DNA of 42,727 bases, taken from Verrucomicrobiota bacterium. GTDB lineage: Bacteria; Chlamydiota; Chlamydiia; Chlamydiales; Rhabdochlamydiaceae. The notes under the pieces were generated by a model. That model was given only the letters and a program-made list of their open reading frames with translations. It did no database searches and was not told the origin of the DNA. Within the stretch, counting starts at the first letter, position 1, and each line of letters opens with the position of its first letter. A program made the position numbers and the translations under genes. Positions 23,392-31,372 of this stretch are shown piece by piece. The DNA lies in NCBI GenBank assembly GCA_018239985.1, contig JAFEGK010000002.1:61237-103963 (forward strand), given 5' to 3'.

Positions 23392-24367
23392 ATCCCCGTT
23401 TCGAATCGGCTCCCTTTCCCTTCCCAATAATGTTTTTTGCTCGGCTTTAGCAGGCTGTTCGGATCTCCCCTTTCGGCGGATGACCAGCCGATATCGGCCC
23501 GGGATGATTTTTTGCGAAATGGTCAAAATGGATGCGCTGATCCGTCATGACCCAAATACCTATCGGATCTTAGACTATGACGGATCGATGCATCCGATTG
23601 GGGCGCAGCTGGTCGGAAGTAAATCCAAGTTAGCAGGCCCCTGTGCAAAAATCATTGAGGAGCTTGGTTTTGATCTCGTGGATCTCAATTGCGGCTGCCC
23701 TGTCGATAAGGTGACAAAAGACAATAGTGGATCGGGATTGCTCCGTCATCCAGAGCTAATTGGAGAAATTTTGAGTAACATGATTGCCGCAGTGAAAATT
23801 CCTGTCACTGTGAAAATCCGGGCCGGTTGGGATAAGGATTCGATTAATGGTCCGTTGGTCACAGAAATAGCCGAAAAAGCGGGAGCAAAAGCGATTTTTG
23901 TCCATGGGCGGACTCGTGAGCAAGGTTATGAGGGACCAGCAAACTGGGACTATATCACTGAGTGCAAGAAGGCTGCGAAAGCGATGCCCGTTTTTGGGAA
24001 CGGGGATGTGATCGATCACCTGAGTGCAGAGAGGATGTTTGCACAAACCGGTTGCGATGGAGTTCTTTTATCGCGTGGGACATTTGGAGCACCGTGGCTA
24101 GTTGAAGATATCATTCGTCATTTTCATGGGGAAATCGTTCAAGCGCGCACTGGCAATGAAGTCAGAGAGGTGTTTCTTGAACATTTAGACCAAATTGTCG
24201 CTTACCAACCCGAAAGAAAGGCCCTTCTTGATTTGCGCCGAATCGGTTCTTGGTATCTCAAGAAAGGGGGAAGTGGCGTGAAAAAATTAAAAGAGATGGT
24301 CGCAAAAGCAGACAATCTACAAGAGGTTACAGCGACCCTTAAGGGGATCGACTGGGAAGAGTCTTAA
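23378..24367 (+). CDS. dusB: tRNA-dihydrouridine synthase (DusB/NifR3 type)
   Basis: The FMN enzyme reduces uridines in the tRNA D-loop. With the GTG at 23378 the product has 329 residues and starts MPFFKSPFRIGSLSLPNN, as in the family; a TTG at 23336 would add a run of polar residues and overlap yggT more. Motifs: SALAGCSDLPFR (22-33), LVDLNCGCPVDKVTKDNSG with the active Cys at about 107, KIRAGWD, FVHGRTREQGY and FGNGDV. The single Dus in the window is more likely DusB because of length and motif spacing. Confidence 0.92.
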   Translation: MPFFKSPFRIGSLSLPNNVFCSALAGCSDLPFRRMTSRYRPGMIFCEMVKMDALIRHDPNTYRILDYDGSMHPIGAQLVGSKSKLAGPCAKIIEELGFDLVDLNCGCPVDKVTKDNSGSGLLRHPELIGEILSNMIAAVKIPVTVKIRAGWDKDSINGPLVTEIAEKAGAKAIFVHGRTREQGYEGPANWDYITECKKAAKAMPVFGNGDVIDHLSAERMFAQTGCDGVLLSRGTFGAPWLVEDIIRHFHGEIVQARTGNEVREVFLEHLDQIVAYQPERKALLDLRRIGSWYLKKGGSGVKKLKEMVAKADNLQEVTATLKGIDWEES

Positions 24368-24853
24368 TCACCGTTCAATATTTCGTAATCTTTTTTCAAA
24401 TTCTTTGAGTAGGCGTTCCATTTCGGCAGGACTTTCCTGAAAGCAGAGAGGGCGACAAATCCCCTTTTTTCCTTTTCTAACCACAAGGAGCATAAAATCT
24501 TCGATCGAGAGGGTATGTGCTCCCATTGCGTGGCACTGGCGGGCAAGGCCTGTGTCCGAGGTGATCACGGTTAAGGTTTTAGGGGTGCGGCTGATAGAAA
24601 TCAGTTCGAGTATGTATTCATCGGCGCTTTGCCCTTTGGGGGAATAGAGGACGTCGAGATGTTCATAGTGTGCACACTGCGCGTAAGGGTGAAGCTGTTG
24701 AGAGCTATCGAATATGATGAAAACAGAGGCTTTAAAACAACTGAGTTCCTGATCTAGGATTTGAATAAAATGGATCCGCCGTTTTTTAAGCGATCCCTTT
24801 TTCAACCCTTCGATGCGGAATAAGAAATTATAGCCGTCAATGAGAAAAGACAC
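24368..24853 (-). CDS. NYN/PIN-like nuclease of the YacP type
   Basis: A 161-residue protein beginning MSFLIDGYNFLF, the N-terminal Asp-containing motif of NYN domain proteins. Further acidic clusters (IFDSSQQ, KGQSADEYILELI, VITSDTGLARQC) complete the predicted metal site of a YacP/Rae1-like ribonuclease. In Bacillus such a protein cuts mRNA on ribosomes; here RNA processing is an inference from the family. It starts within the last 17 bases of rdgB and so is probably translated with it, and it converges on dus with no spacer. Confidence 0.8.
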   Translation of the reverse strand: MSFLIDGYNFLFRIEGLKKGSLKKRRIHFIQILDQELSCFKASVFIIFDSSQQLHPYAQCAHYEHLDVLYSPKGQSADEYILELISISRTPKTLTVITSDTGLARQCHAMGAHTLSIEDFMLLVVRKGKKGICRPLCFQESPAEMERLLKEFEKRLRNIER

Positions 24854-25439
24854 TGCTCTCCAAGTGGAGGAGGATTTTATCTAGTGCTTTTCGTCGATGA
24901 GAGATCCGATTTTTGACCTCTTCTTCAAGTTCGGCAAATGTTTTGTTGTAATCGTGCTTTTTAAACAGACTATCATAACCAAACCCTTGTCCGCCCCTTT
25001 CTTTTTCAATGATGGTACCTTCGCAACGGGCTGAGGCGGTTTTGACTAATCCTTCCGGTGACGCAAGAGCAATGCAGCATTCGTAGTAGCCTTGTCGCTG
25101 CTCTTCTTTTAAATCGCGCATCGTATTCAATAATTTTTTCCGGTTCTCCTTATCTGTCGCTTTTTCACCTGCAAAACGTGCGGATAAAATCCCTGGAGCC
25201 CCATCGAGTGCTGGAATGACGAGCCCCGAGTCGTCGGCAAACACCCATTCATCGAGTATTTTGGCGGCATCGACCGCTTTGATGATGGCATTTTCTTCAA
25301 ATGAAGAACCCTCCTCAGCAGGGAGCTCATAATCGGGAAAATCGATGAGTGAGTAGAGGTCAATTTTTGAATTACCTCGCAACATGGAGCGGAATTCCCG
25401 AATTTTGTGGACGTTTTTGCTTGCGATGATCAATTTCAT
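24837..25439 (-). CDS. rdgB: Non-canonical purine NTP pyrophosphatase (RdgB/HAM1)
   Basis: The enzyme hydrolyses ITP, dITP and XTP to the monophosphates and cleans the nucleotide pool. The 200-residue product has the start MKLIIASKNVHKIREF with the substrate-binding SxNxxK variant, the motif FADDSGLVIPALDGAPGILSARFAGE (in pieces; the two Asp bind metal) and GFGYDSLF near 155, then ISHRRKAL. Length is standard. It shares a transcript with the downstream NYN nuclease gene. Confidence 0.95.
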   Translation of the reverse strand: MKLIIASKNVHKIREFRSMLRGNSKIDLYSLIDFPDYELPAEEGSSFEENAIIKAVDAAKILDEWVFADDSGLVIPALDGAPGILSARFAGEKATDKENRKKLLNTMRDLKEEQRQGYYECCIALASPEGLVKTASARCEGTIIEKERGGQGFGYDSLFKKHDYNKTFAELEEEVKNRISHRRKALDKILLHLESSVFSH

Positions 25440-25534
25440 ATTTTTTTAAGATAACATGTGGATCTCTACGTGTAAAGATGGAAAAAAATCGTCTCTTTCT
25501 TGTAAGATTCTAGATCTTATTTTAGGAGGCAATC

Positions 25535-26083
25535 ATGACGACTGTACATTTAAAACAGACCCCCGGATGGTTTTACAACACTTACAAAGCTCTGCCAAAT
25601 GTGCAACAAGCCTCAGATGATACTAAAAAAGGGATTCACAAAATCGTTTGGGAGGATAAAACCAACTCCTACAGAACGATTAAAAGTGTTGGCAATTTAG
25701 CTGGACCACTTTTATTCGGCCTGTTTAATCCCACTTCTCTGTCGATGTTCTCTTGGATCACTCCTGGGCTTGCTGCTATCGCAACGGGCGTGGGTGCAAT
25801 TCCGCATGAGGTGTTATTTAAATTGACGACCAAACCCTTTAAAGGTTCTACAGAATCCCCTGCATTCAAACGGATAGTTGCTTTAGCCGGCAATTCGGCT
25901 TTAGAAGCCACTGTGCTTATGGTTATTTCAACACTAGCCCAAGATTATCTCTACATCCCTCGTTATGTGAGCTACCCCGCTTTAGGCGTCACCTGCGCTT
26001 TGCTGAAAGTGAACCTAAATCTGTATGCTCTCACTTGGCCAGCTAAACCAAAGATCGATGTGAAGATTTCGGTAGCAAAATAG
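25535..26083 (+). CDS. Hypothetical hydrophobic protein, possible inclusion-membrane protein
   Basis: A 182-residue protein with a very good ribosome binding site (AGGAGG 5 bases before the ATG). It has a polar N-terminus of about 50 residues and hydrophobic segments at about 50-92 (GPLLFGLFNPTSLSMF, then ITPGLAAIATGVGAI) and 125-165. Paired hydrophobic stretches without a signal peptide are a feature of chlamydial Inc proteins, but here the spans are not clearly bilobed. I do not recognise a family. It stands alone between divergent rdgB and convergent greA, with element B just behind its stop. Confidence 0.6.
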   Translation: MTTVHLKQTPGWFYNTYKALPNVQQASDDTKKGIHKIVWEDKTNSYRTIKSVGNLAGPLLFGLFNPTSLSMFSWITPGLAAIATGVGAIPHEVLFKLTTKPFKGSTESPAFKRIVALAGNSALEATVLMVISTLAQDYLYIPRYVSYPALGVTCALLKVNLNLYALTWPAKPKIDVKISVAK

Positions 26084-26100
26084 GGCCCCTATTTTCTATA

Positions 26101-26258
26101 AACCCAACTTGTCCCCTATTCTTGCCCGATAGCTGGCTGCAACAGGTGATCTGCTGCGCTTCTCTCCTCGCTAAGGTCTCGACCTTAGCTTTGTCGAGAA
26201 TCTTACATCTCACATGTTTCGCTCAGCTCTCGAGCAAGAGCAGGGAACAAGTTGGGTT
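26101..26258. repeat. Inverted-repeat element family B (158 bp, full copy)
   Basis: Arms at 26101-26137 and 26222-26258 are inverted copies with about 30 of 37 bases matching; both ends read AACCCAACTTGT inward. The interior holds a second perfect hairpin, GCTAAGGTC/GACCTTAGC at 26170-26189. No coding sequence fits inside. It fills the gap between two convergent genes, so a bidirectional terminator or a MITE-like element are both possible. A half copy lies at 10310-10351. Confidence 0.7.
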
Positions 26259-28452
26259 ATAAGGCTGAGCGAATATCCAAGATGGTATAGTTCTTCCCTT
26301 GGATTTCGAAACTGTCCCCTTTTGTCAGATCAGACATGCTCTTTGCCAATTTAGATTGGAATGAGAGAATATGCTTATCCGGATCTGCATCCCATGGTCC
26401 CAAGATTGTATAGGAGATGAGCTCGCCAGTTTCACTTTTGCAATCGACAATGGCTCCTACGCCGACTTTTTTCTCATCAAAATCTTCTTTTGAGAGGATG
26501 CGGCTCTTATTGAGTTGGTCAGAGAGAAATTTCAGTTCTGCTTGGAGACGATCCCGTCGTTCTAGTGCGGCCTTAAATTCTGCGTTTTCCCTCAAGTCGC
26601 CATGAGCTCTTGCGATCTCGATCTCTTTGGCATTCTCGACAGTTTCGACTGTCCCAATCTGTTCGATCTTTTTCTGCAGTAGAGAATACCCTTCTGCAGT
26701 GGTCCAAATGATCTCTTCTTCCTCTTCTGTTTTCCCTTTTTTCTTCTTTTTCGCAAGGGAAGGATATGCCACTTCTGCGAGGGAGTGGAAAATTTTAATG
26801 TCGTGGTCGGAAAGAGAATGGCATTTAGAGATCAGGAGCAAGAATTCCTGGACATCTGTGACCGTGGCCAGTTTCATGATTTCTCGAACAACAGCGTACC
26901 GATTGGCAGAGAGGATCCCATGCATTTTTTTGATCAGATCGCGTTGTTGCCCTTTTTGTTCGAGATAGCTAAGGGCCACCAAAAAACCCTCGAAGACGGT
27001 TGCTTTCCCTTGAGCTGTCCCATGGGGAAGAGAGGAGTCTTCGAGACATTTTTGGAAATACCAAATGATCATTTCTGGATGGTGATGCGGATTTTGACAC
27101 AGATCGTCGAGCCGTTTTTTGACTTCAGCCTCTTTCCCAGACTTCAGCAGTTCGCTAAGGATATAGTCTCTTAAAGGTCCTTGGTCCACTGTGAAAAGGA
27201 GATTGAGGAAAATCGGTTCCCAATTGACATTATATTTGCGGACTTGCGTCAGGGTCCGTTTTTTGAAGGATTGAATGGAGATTTCGTCGACGAGTTTTTC
27301 AACCGATTCAATTTTCTTGAGGAGCTCAGGGATTGCCTGATAGTCTTTTTCACCACTGAGATCTTGCAAGAAGAAGTGGATTTGCAGTTCTTGAGCAGCG
27401 GTGATCTCTTTAAAGGAAATCAACTCTTTCATTTTGGTCAAAAGAGACTCTTTAAACGCTTCGTTTTTCAAAGTATCTGAAAAGTCTTTCAGGAAACTAT
27501 AGACCATTTGTATCAAGGTTTCGGCATCTGGTTTCTTTTCGAGTTCAGCTTTAAACCGTTCTTCATGTGAAATTTCCTCTTTCAAAAGCCTAAAGGGCAT
27601 TTTGATGTCCGATGGACTCTCTATACGAGTATCTTTTTTTATCTTTGTACGGGCAGTTTGCCACCATCGATTCCATTCGCTTTCTGGGATCACGAGTTCG
27701 CAGAGTTCATCTTTGATCTCTGCAGCTGTTTTGGGGCCGAGATCTTTGAGCAATTTGCGGATCAACTCGACAGGATTTTGTTTCGCTTTTTCTTCCAGCG
27801 CATCGGGATTACCAAATCTCTCGGCGAGGAAATGAGTTTTGGGAATGGGAATTAACGTCGTAAAGGCGATCTTGAATGACATCTCTTTTCGGCCTGGGGC
27901 ATAGTCAAATTCGAGGCTGACTTGTTCGCGAAGCATTGAGACATCCATGATCTCACCCACTCCCCATCCCAGAGTGTGGAATACAAAATTTCCTTTGTGC
28001 ATGTGATTTAAAAGGAGGAAATGGCCGATGGCACCTTTGAAATCTCCCTTTTCAGCACGAAGGCCTATCAAGCGCATTTTTTCATTAAAATATTTATCGT
28101 TTCCGAATCTTTTTTCGATATGGGTCATTGTTAATTGTCTAAGAAGATCGTTATTGAGTGTCTGCAAATCGACGATCAAGCGAAGGATATCGTCAGCTAG
28201 CTCTTCATTTTTTACCTTTTCCCAAAGGGGAAGAGAGCGCTCAATATGTCTGCCGATGTAATCGCGTAGATCAGATTTCTTGACCGCTTCAAGGATGGCG
28301 CGGAAGTCTTCGCCATCAACTTCATCTGAGGAGGTATATTCTTCCCATAAACGCAAAATTGCTGGAGCATCGTGGTTAGCGATCGCTTTTTCAAAATCAA
28401 CCAAATATCCCATGTCCACCTTTTTATTGCCTTTATCCTGAACTGAATCCAT
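26257..28452 (-). CDS. greA: Transcript cleavage factor GreA with long N-terminal extension
   Basis: The last 150 or so residues (from about 583) are a complete GreA: coiled coil with the acidic tip ARAHGDLRENAEFKAA, then the C-terminal FKBP-like domain with VGVGAIVDCKSETGE and SLAK-type SFQSKLAKSMSDL. The first 580 residues are a helical region without known motif, rich in charged residues. This extended GreA of roughly 700 residues is, from memory, typical of chlamydiae, where it rescues stalled RNA polymerase. A second ATG at residue 14 (28413) with AAGG 5 bases upstream is a fair alternative start. Its TAA stop overlaps element B. Confidence 0.9.
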   Translation of the reverse strand: MDSVQDKGNKKVDMGYLVDFEKAIANHDAPAILRLWEEYTSSDEVDGEDFRAILEAVKKSDLRDYIGRHIERSLPLWEKVKNEELADDILRLIVDLQTLNNDLLRQLTMTHIEKRFGNDKYFNEKMRLIGLRAEKGDFKGAIGHFLLLNHMHKGNFVFHTLGWGVGEIMDVSMLREQVSLEFDYAPGRKEMSFKIAFTTLIPIPKTHFLAERFGNPDALEEKAKQNPVELIRKLLKDLGPKTAAEIKDELCELVIPESEWNRWWQTARTKIKKDTRIESPSDIKMPFRLLKEEISHEERFKAELEKKPDAETLIQMVYSFLKDFSDTLKNEAFKESLLTKMKELISFKEITAAQELQIHFFLQDLSGEKDYQAIPELLKKIESVEKLVDEISIQSFKKRTLTQVRKYNVNWEPIFLNLLFTVDQGPLRDYILSELLKSGKEAEVKKRLDDLCQNPHHHPEMIIWYFQKCLEDSSLPHGTAQGKATVFEGFLVALSYLEQKGQQRDLIKKMHGILSANRYAVVREIMKLATVTDVQEFLLLISKCHSLSDHDIKIFHSLAEVAYPSLAKKKKKGKTEEEEEIIWTTAEGYSLLQKKIEQIGTVETVENAKEIEIARAHGDLRENAEFKAALERRDRLQAELKFLSDQLNKSRILSKEDFDEKKVGVGAIVDCKSETGELISYTILGPWDADPDKHILSFQSKLAKSMSDLTKGDSFEIQGKNYTILDIRSAL

Positions 28453-28571
28453 AATCCTCGAATTTTTTATTAAAATATTGTCCCCATCGTGAAGGAGTAT
28501 AGAGCGGAGCTAAATTAAAAACAATTGCTTCGATGATTGAAAAAAAGAAATTTTCTCTTTACGTTTGAAGA

Positions 28572-28669
28572 TGTACCCGTTCCGTTTCAAAGGCACCCAA
28601 AGGGACTGAATTCAAAGCCCCGCGATTGAATTCAGTCCCTTTGGGTGCCTTTGAAACGGAATGGGTATA
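28572..28669. repeat. Long near-perfect hairpin, inverted-repeat element family A
   Basis: Arms 28572-28615 and 28626-28669 pair over 44 bp with only two G-T mispairs, around a 10-base loop (AGCCCCGCGA). The arms are not T-tailed, so this is not an ordinary terminator. It lies 14 bases before the start of the YjbH-like gene and 119 bases upstream of greA. Its outer end recurs at bases 1-25 of the window. The near perfection implies recent origin or selection. Confidence 0.85.
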
Positions 28670-28683
28670 CACTCTCAGGATTC

Positions 28684-30825
28684 ATGGCTGCCAAATTATT
28701 TCTTTTATCAGCTCTTCTGATCGCCGATTCTCTCTATCCAATATTGGGTGATTGTTCTGGCCTGTTTCATGATCTGGAACTTGTAGAAGAAATCAATTGC
28801 CAGATCAACGACGAGCTCCCTTTTTTTTATAATTATTCTTTCGTTGGAGGGTACTTCACGATGCCCTCTGCACGCTTTCCCAAAGCTGGCGATGTTGCTT
28901 TCGGAGCGGCGTCTGTTTCTCCCTATCTTATTTTCGGAGCCAATTTCGCACCCTTCAGTCGAATAGAGCTCTCTGCAAACTATCGGATCTTTCGGGGCAT
29001 AAAAGAATCTAATTTTGGTCATGAGGGATTTGGGGATGACGCCGATCGGATCGGCAACGTCAAATTGGGGATCCTAGTGCCAGAAGATAACATCCCTTTT
29101 CTCCCTTCAATTGCATTCGGATTGGATGATGTGATTGGAACACGTCGATTCAGCGCCCAGTATGTGGTGGCGACAAAGACATGGAATGAGCTTAATCTTG
29201 AACTTACTCTCGGATGGGGATGGGGGCGGATTAAAGGGCTATTTGGCGGCGCCGTCTGGACCCCATTTCGGTGCTCTTCTATTCCCATTTTGAAAAACGT
29301 CTCGCTGATTGCCGAATACGATGCGAACAATTACAAAAAACATCACGCAGAGCACTTCAAGGGGAGGCATGTCTCTTCACGATTTAATGGGGGAGTCTCC
29401 TATTTACTTGGCGATACCTTGCAGCTGAGTGTTAGCTCAGTGCGGGGAGAAAAAATTGGCGCTTCGGCCTCGCTCCGATTTCCATTGGGATCTTCGCCAG
29501 GTCTTATTCCGAAAGTCGACGATCCGCTCAATTACACTTGTCCGATTGATCTGGAGCCGATTGGGCCTCTGAGGCCGGAAAAGGAATTTATTTCCGATTT
29601 GGCATGTAGCTTTGCAGACCAGGGGCTCGATCTGTATGAGGCCTATTTATTTTGTGATTCTGATTGTGGGCGGCAGCTGCATCTAAAAGTGGTGAACAAC
29701 CGGTATCGAGAAGAATCGGTTGTTCGGGATCGGATACAAGATCTGCTCGCTGCCCTTACCCCAGCTAATATTAACTCTATCAAAGTCGTGATTGAAGCAG
29801 AAGGGGTGACCAGTCATAGTTATTGTTTTCGCACCTGCGATCTTGATCGTTATCGGGAGTGTTGTTTGAGTTCGTGGGAACTGGAAGTGTTATCTCCGAT
29901 AGCCGAAGCCGGTTGTCCTCTTGATCCTTATCAGGTGCAGATGATTTTTGAGAGAAAAAGGGACATTTGGACTCTGACACTAAGCCCCCGCCTCATTTCT
30001 TTTTTTGGAGCGACGAGTGGAAAATACAAATATAGCCTTGGAGTGACCGGATCGCTCGAGGGATTTTTACCAAAGGGGATCACTTACTACCTCCAAGGTT
30101 CTTACTCGATCTACTCCAGTGTGCATGGATTGAGCAGCCGAGATCGACTCAACCCCTCTGAACTGCTCCATGTCCGGACCGATGCTGTCAAGTATTATCA
30201 AGAAGGGAGATTTCGACTGGATGAATTTTATCTGCAGCGCTCCTGGAACATGGGGCGCGGGTGGTTTTTCCGTCTTGCAACAGGCTATTTTGAACCGGCT
30301 TACGGTGGAGGGGCGAGTGAACTTCTTCTCTATCCCGTTCAATCGAATTGGGCAGTGGGGCTTGAGGGAGCTGTCCTTTGGAAAAGGAAATATTCAGGAC
30401 TTGGCTTTACAGACAAAGTTTCGAGGTTCAATCGGCAACGGCAAGAGGTATGGGAACACTATACGGGGCTCCAGTATTTTTTAAATCTCTACTACGATTT
30501 CAAACCTCTCCAGCTCCTTTTTGAACTCAAAGCGGGGCAGTTCTTGGCAAAAGATAAGGGGGCAAGAATTGAAGTGACACGCTATTTTTGCAGTGGCGTC
30601 CGCTTTTCTCTATGGGCTACTTTTACAAATGGGGGGGACCACGTGAACGGGCACACTTACTTTGACAAGGGGTTTGCCTTCATCATTCCGTTTGATATGT
30701 TCTTGAAAAAAAGCAGCCGGACCTTCGTTACCTATGCGATGTCGGCCTGGCTGCGTGACGTAGGGGCTATCGGCGAAACGGGCAATTGCCTCTATTGGAC
30801 TCTATATGAAGAGCGTTATGATTAA
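28684..30825 (+). CDS. YjbH-like outer-membrane beta-barrel protein
   Basis: The start is set at the ATG at 28684 (CAGGA upstream), giving a signal peptide MAAKLFLLSALLIADSLYPILG and a 713-residue product; a GTG 13 codons upstream is inside the hairpin repeat and is rejected. The mature part begins with a YjbH pattern: GGYFTMPSARFPKAGDVAFGAA and later GLDDVIGTRRFSAQYVVATK, GVSYLLGDTLQLSVSS, and ends in barrel strands with WxLxxxxY spacing. YjbH proteins are outer-membrane proteins linked to exopolysaccharide export. No other yjb gene is adjacent. The stop overlaps the stop of the next gene on the other strand. Confidence 0.75.
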   Translation: MAAKLFLLSALLIADSLYPILGDCSGLFHDLELVEEINCQINDELPFFYNYSFVGGYFTMPSARFPKAGDVAFGAASVSPYLIFGANFAPFSRIELSANYRIFRGIKESNFGHEGFGDDADRIGNVKLGILVPEDNIPFLPSIAFGLDDVIGTRRFSAQYVVATKTWNELNLELTLGWGWGRIKGLFGGAVWTPFRCSSIPILKNVSLIAEYDANNYKKHHAEHFKGRHVSSRFNGGVSYLLGDTLQLSVSSVRGEKIGASASLRFPLGSSPGLIPKVDDPLNYTCPIDLEPIGPLRPEKEFISDLACSFADQGLDLYEAYLFCDSDCGRQLHLKVVNNRYREESVVRDRIQDLLAALTPANINSIKVVIEAEGVTSHSYCFRTCDLDRYRECCLSSWELEVLSPIAEAGCPLDPYQVQMIFERKRDIWTLTLSPRLISFFGATSGKYKYSLGVTGSLEGFLPKGITYYLQGSYSIYSSVHGLSSRDRLNPSELLHVRTDAVKYYQEGRFRLDEFYLQRSWNMGRGWFFRLATGYFEPAYGGGASELLLYPVQSNWAVGLEGAVLWKRKYSGLGFTDKVSRFNRQRQEVWEHYTGLQYFLNLYYDFKPLQLLFELKAGQFLAKDKGARIEVTRYFCSGVRFSLWATFTNGGDHVNGHTYFDKGFAFIIPFDMFLKKSSRTFVTYAMSAWLRDVGAIGETGNCLYWTLYEERYD

Positions 30826-31199
30826 CCGGCGTAAGCAGCATAGAGGAGAATAGCTCCCCATACGATTACAATAAATTTAAATAGCTTTTGGTAGGTTGTT
30901 CCCAGGGCTCTAGATTTTAGGAATTTATCAGGCTTAAACCAAAGAGCGAACCCGCGCACAATTAATACCCACCCGAGTAAGGTTACCGATAGAAAGATAT
31001 TCGATTCCCAGATGTTATAGAGTGATACAATAAAAAATCCAACTAGAAGGTTGATCAATCCATAAAGAAACTGAAATCCAGTAGATTTCTCAAGATCGAT
31101 AAATCCTTTTTTTGCAATTTCTGGTACAAGGATAAACCATAAACCAAGCAGGATCAAAATAGGTCCCATGGTTTTGGCAATTGTTACTGCAATATCCAT
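30822..31199 (-). CDS. Hypothetical four-span membrane protein
   Basis: A 125-residue inner-membrane protein with four predicted spans (about 5-25, 42-62, 68-88 and 103-123), linked by short charged loops (EIAKKGFIDLEKSTG, KPDKFLKSRALG). AGGAG lies 8 bases before the ATG. No family is recognised; the glycine/tryptophan pattern is shared with many small integral proteins. It converges on the YjbH-like gene with a 4-base TTAA overlap in which both stop codons share bases. Confidence 0.68.
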   Translation of the reverse strand: MDIAVTIAKTMGPILILLGLWFILVPEIAKKGFIDLEKSTGFQFLYGLINLLVGFFIVSLYNIWESNIFLSVTLLGWVLIVRGFALWFKPDKFLKSRALGTTYQKLFKFIVIVWGAILLYAAYAG

Positions 31200-31372
31200 T
31201 GCTTATACTCCTATATTTATAAGAGACTATTCGCAATATAGAGAACAGTCTCTCAAGGTTGTCTCAATTCCTCAACATAAAAATATATTGGTTCATTGTC
31301 AAGCAGCGTGATTTTACACTTGATCTAGCAAAAAAAATATGCCACTCTTAGGTGAATATACACTTCAATGGG

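Noticed and set aside
26101-26258. Element B as a plain rho-independent terminator or CRISPR repeat
   Set aside because: Arms are long and imperfect with no T tract after them, and there is no regular repeat-spacer pattern; a bidirectional 3' role stays possible but is not the standard form.
28645-28683. GTG start of the YjbH-like gene inside the hairpin repeat
   Set aside because: It would put charged residues ahead of the signal peptide and encode part of the repeat arm; the ATG at 28684 yields a clean signal sequence.
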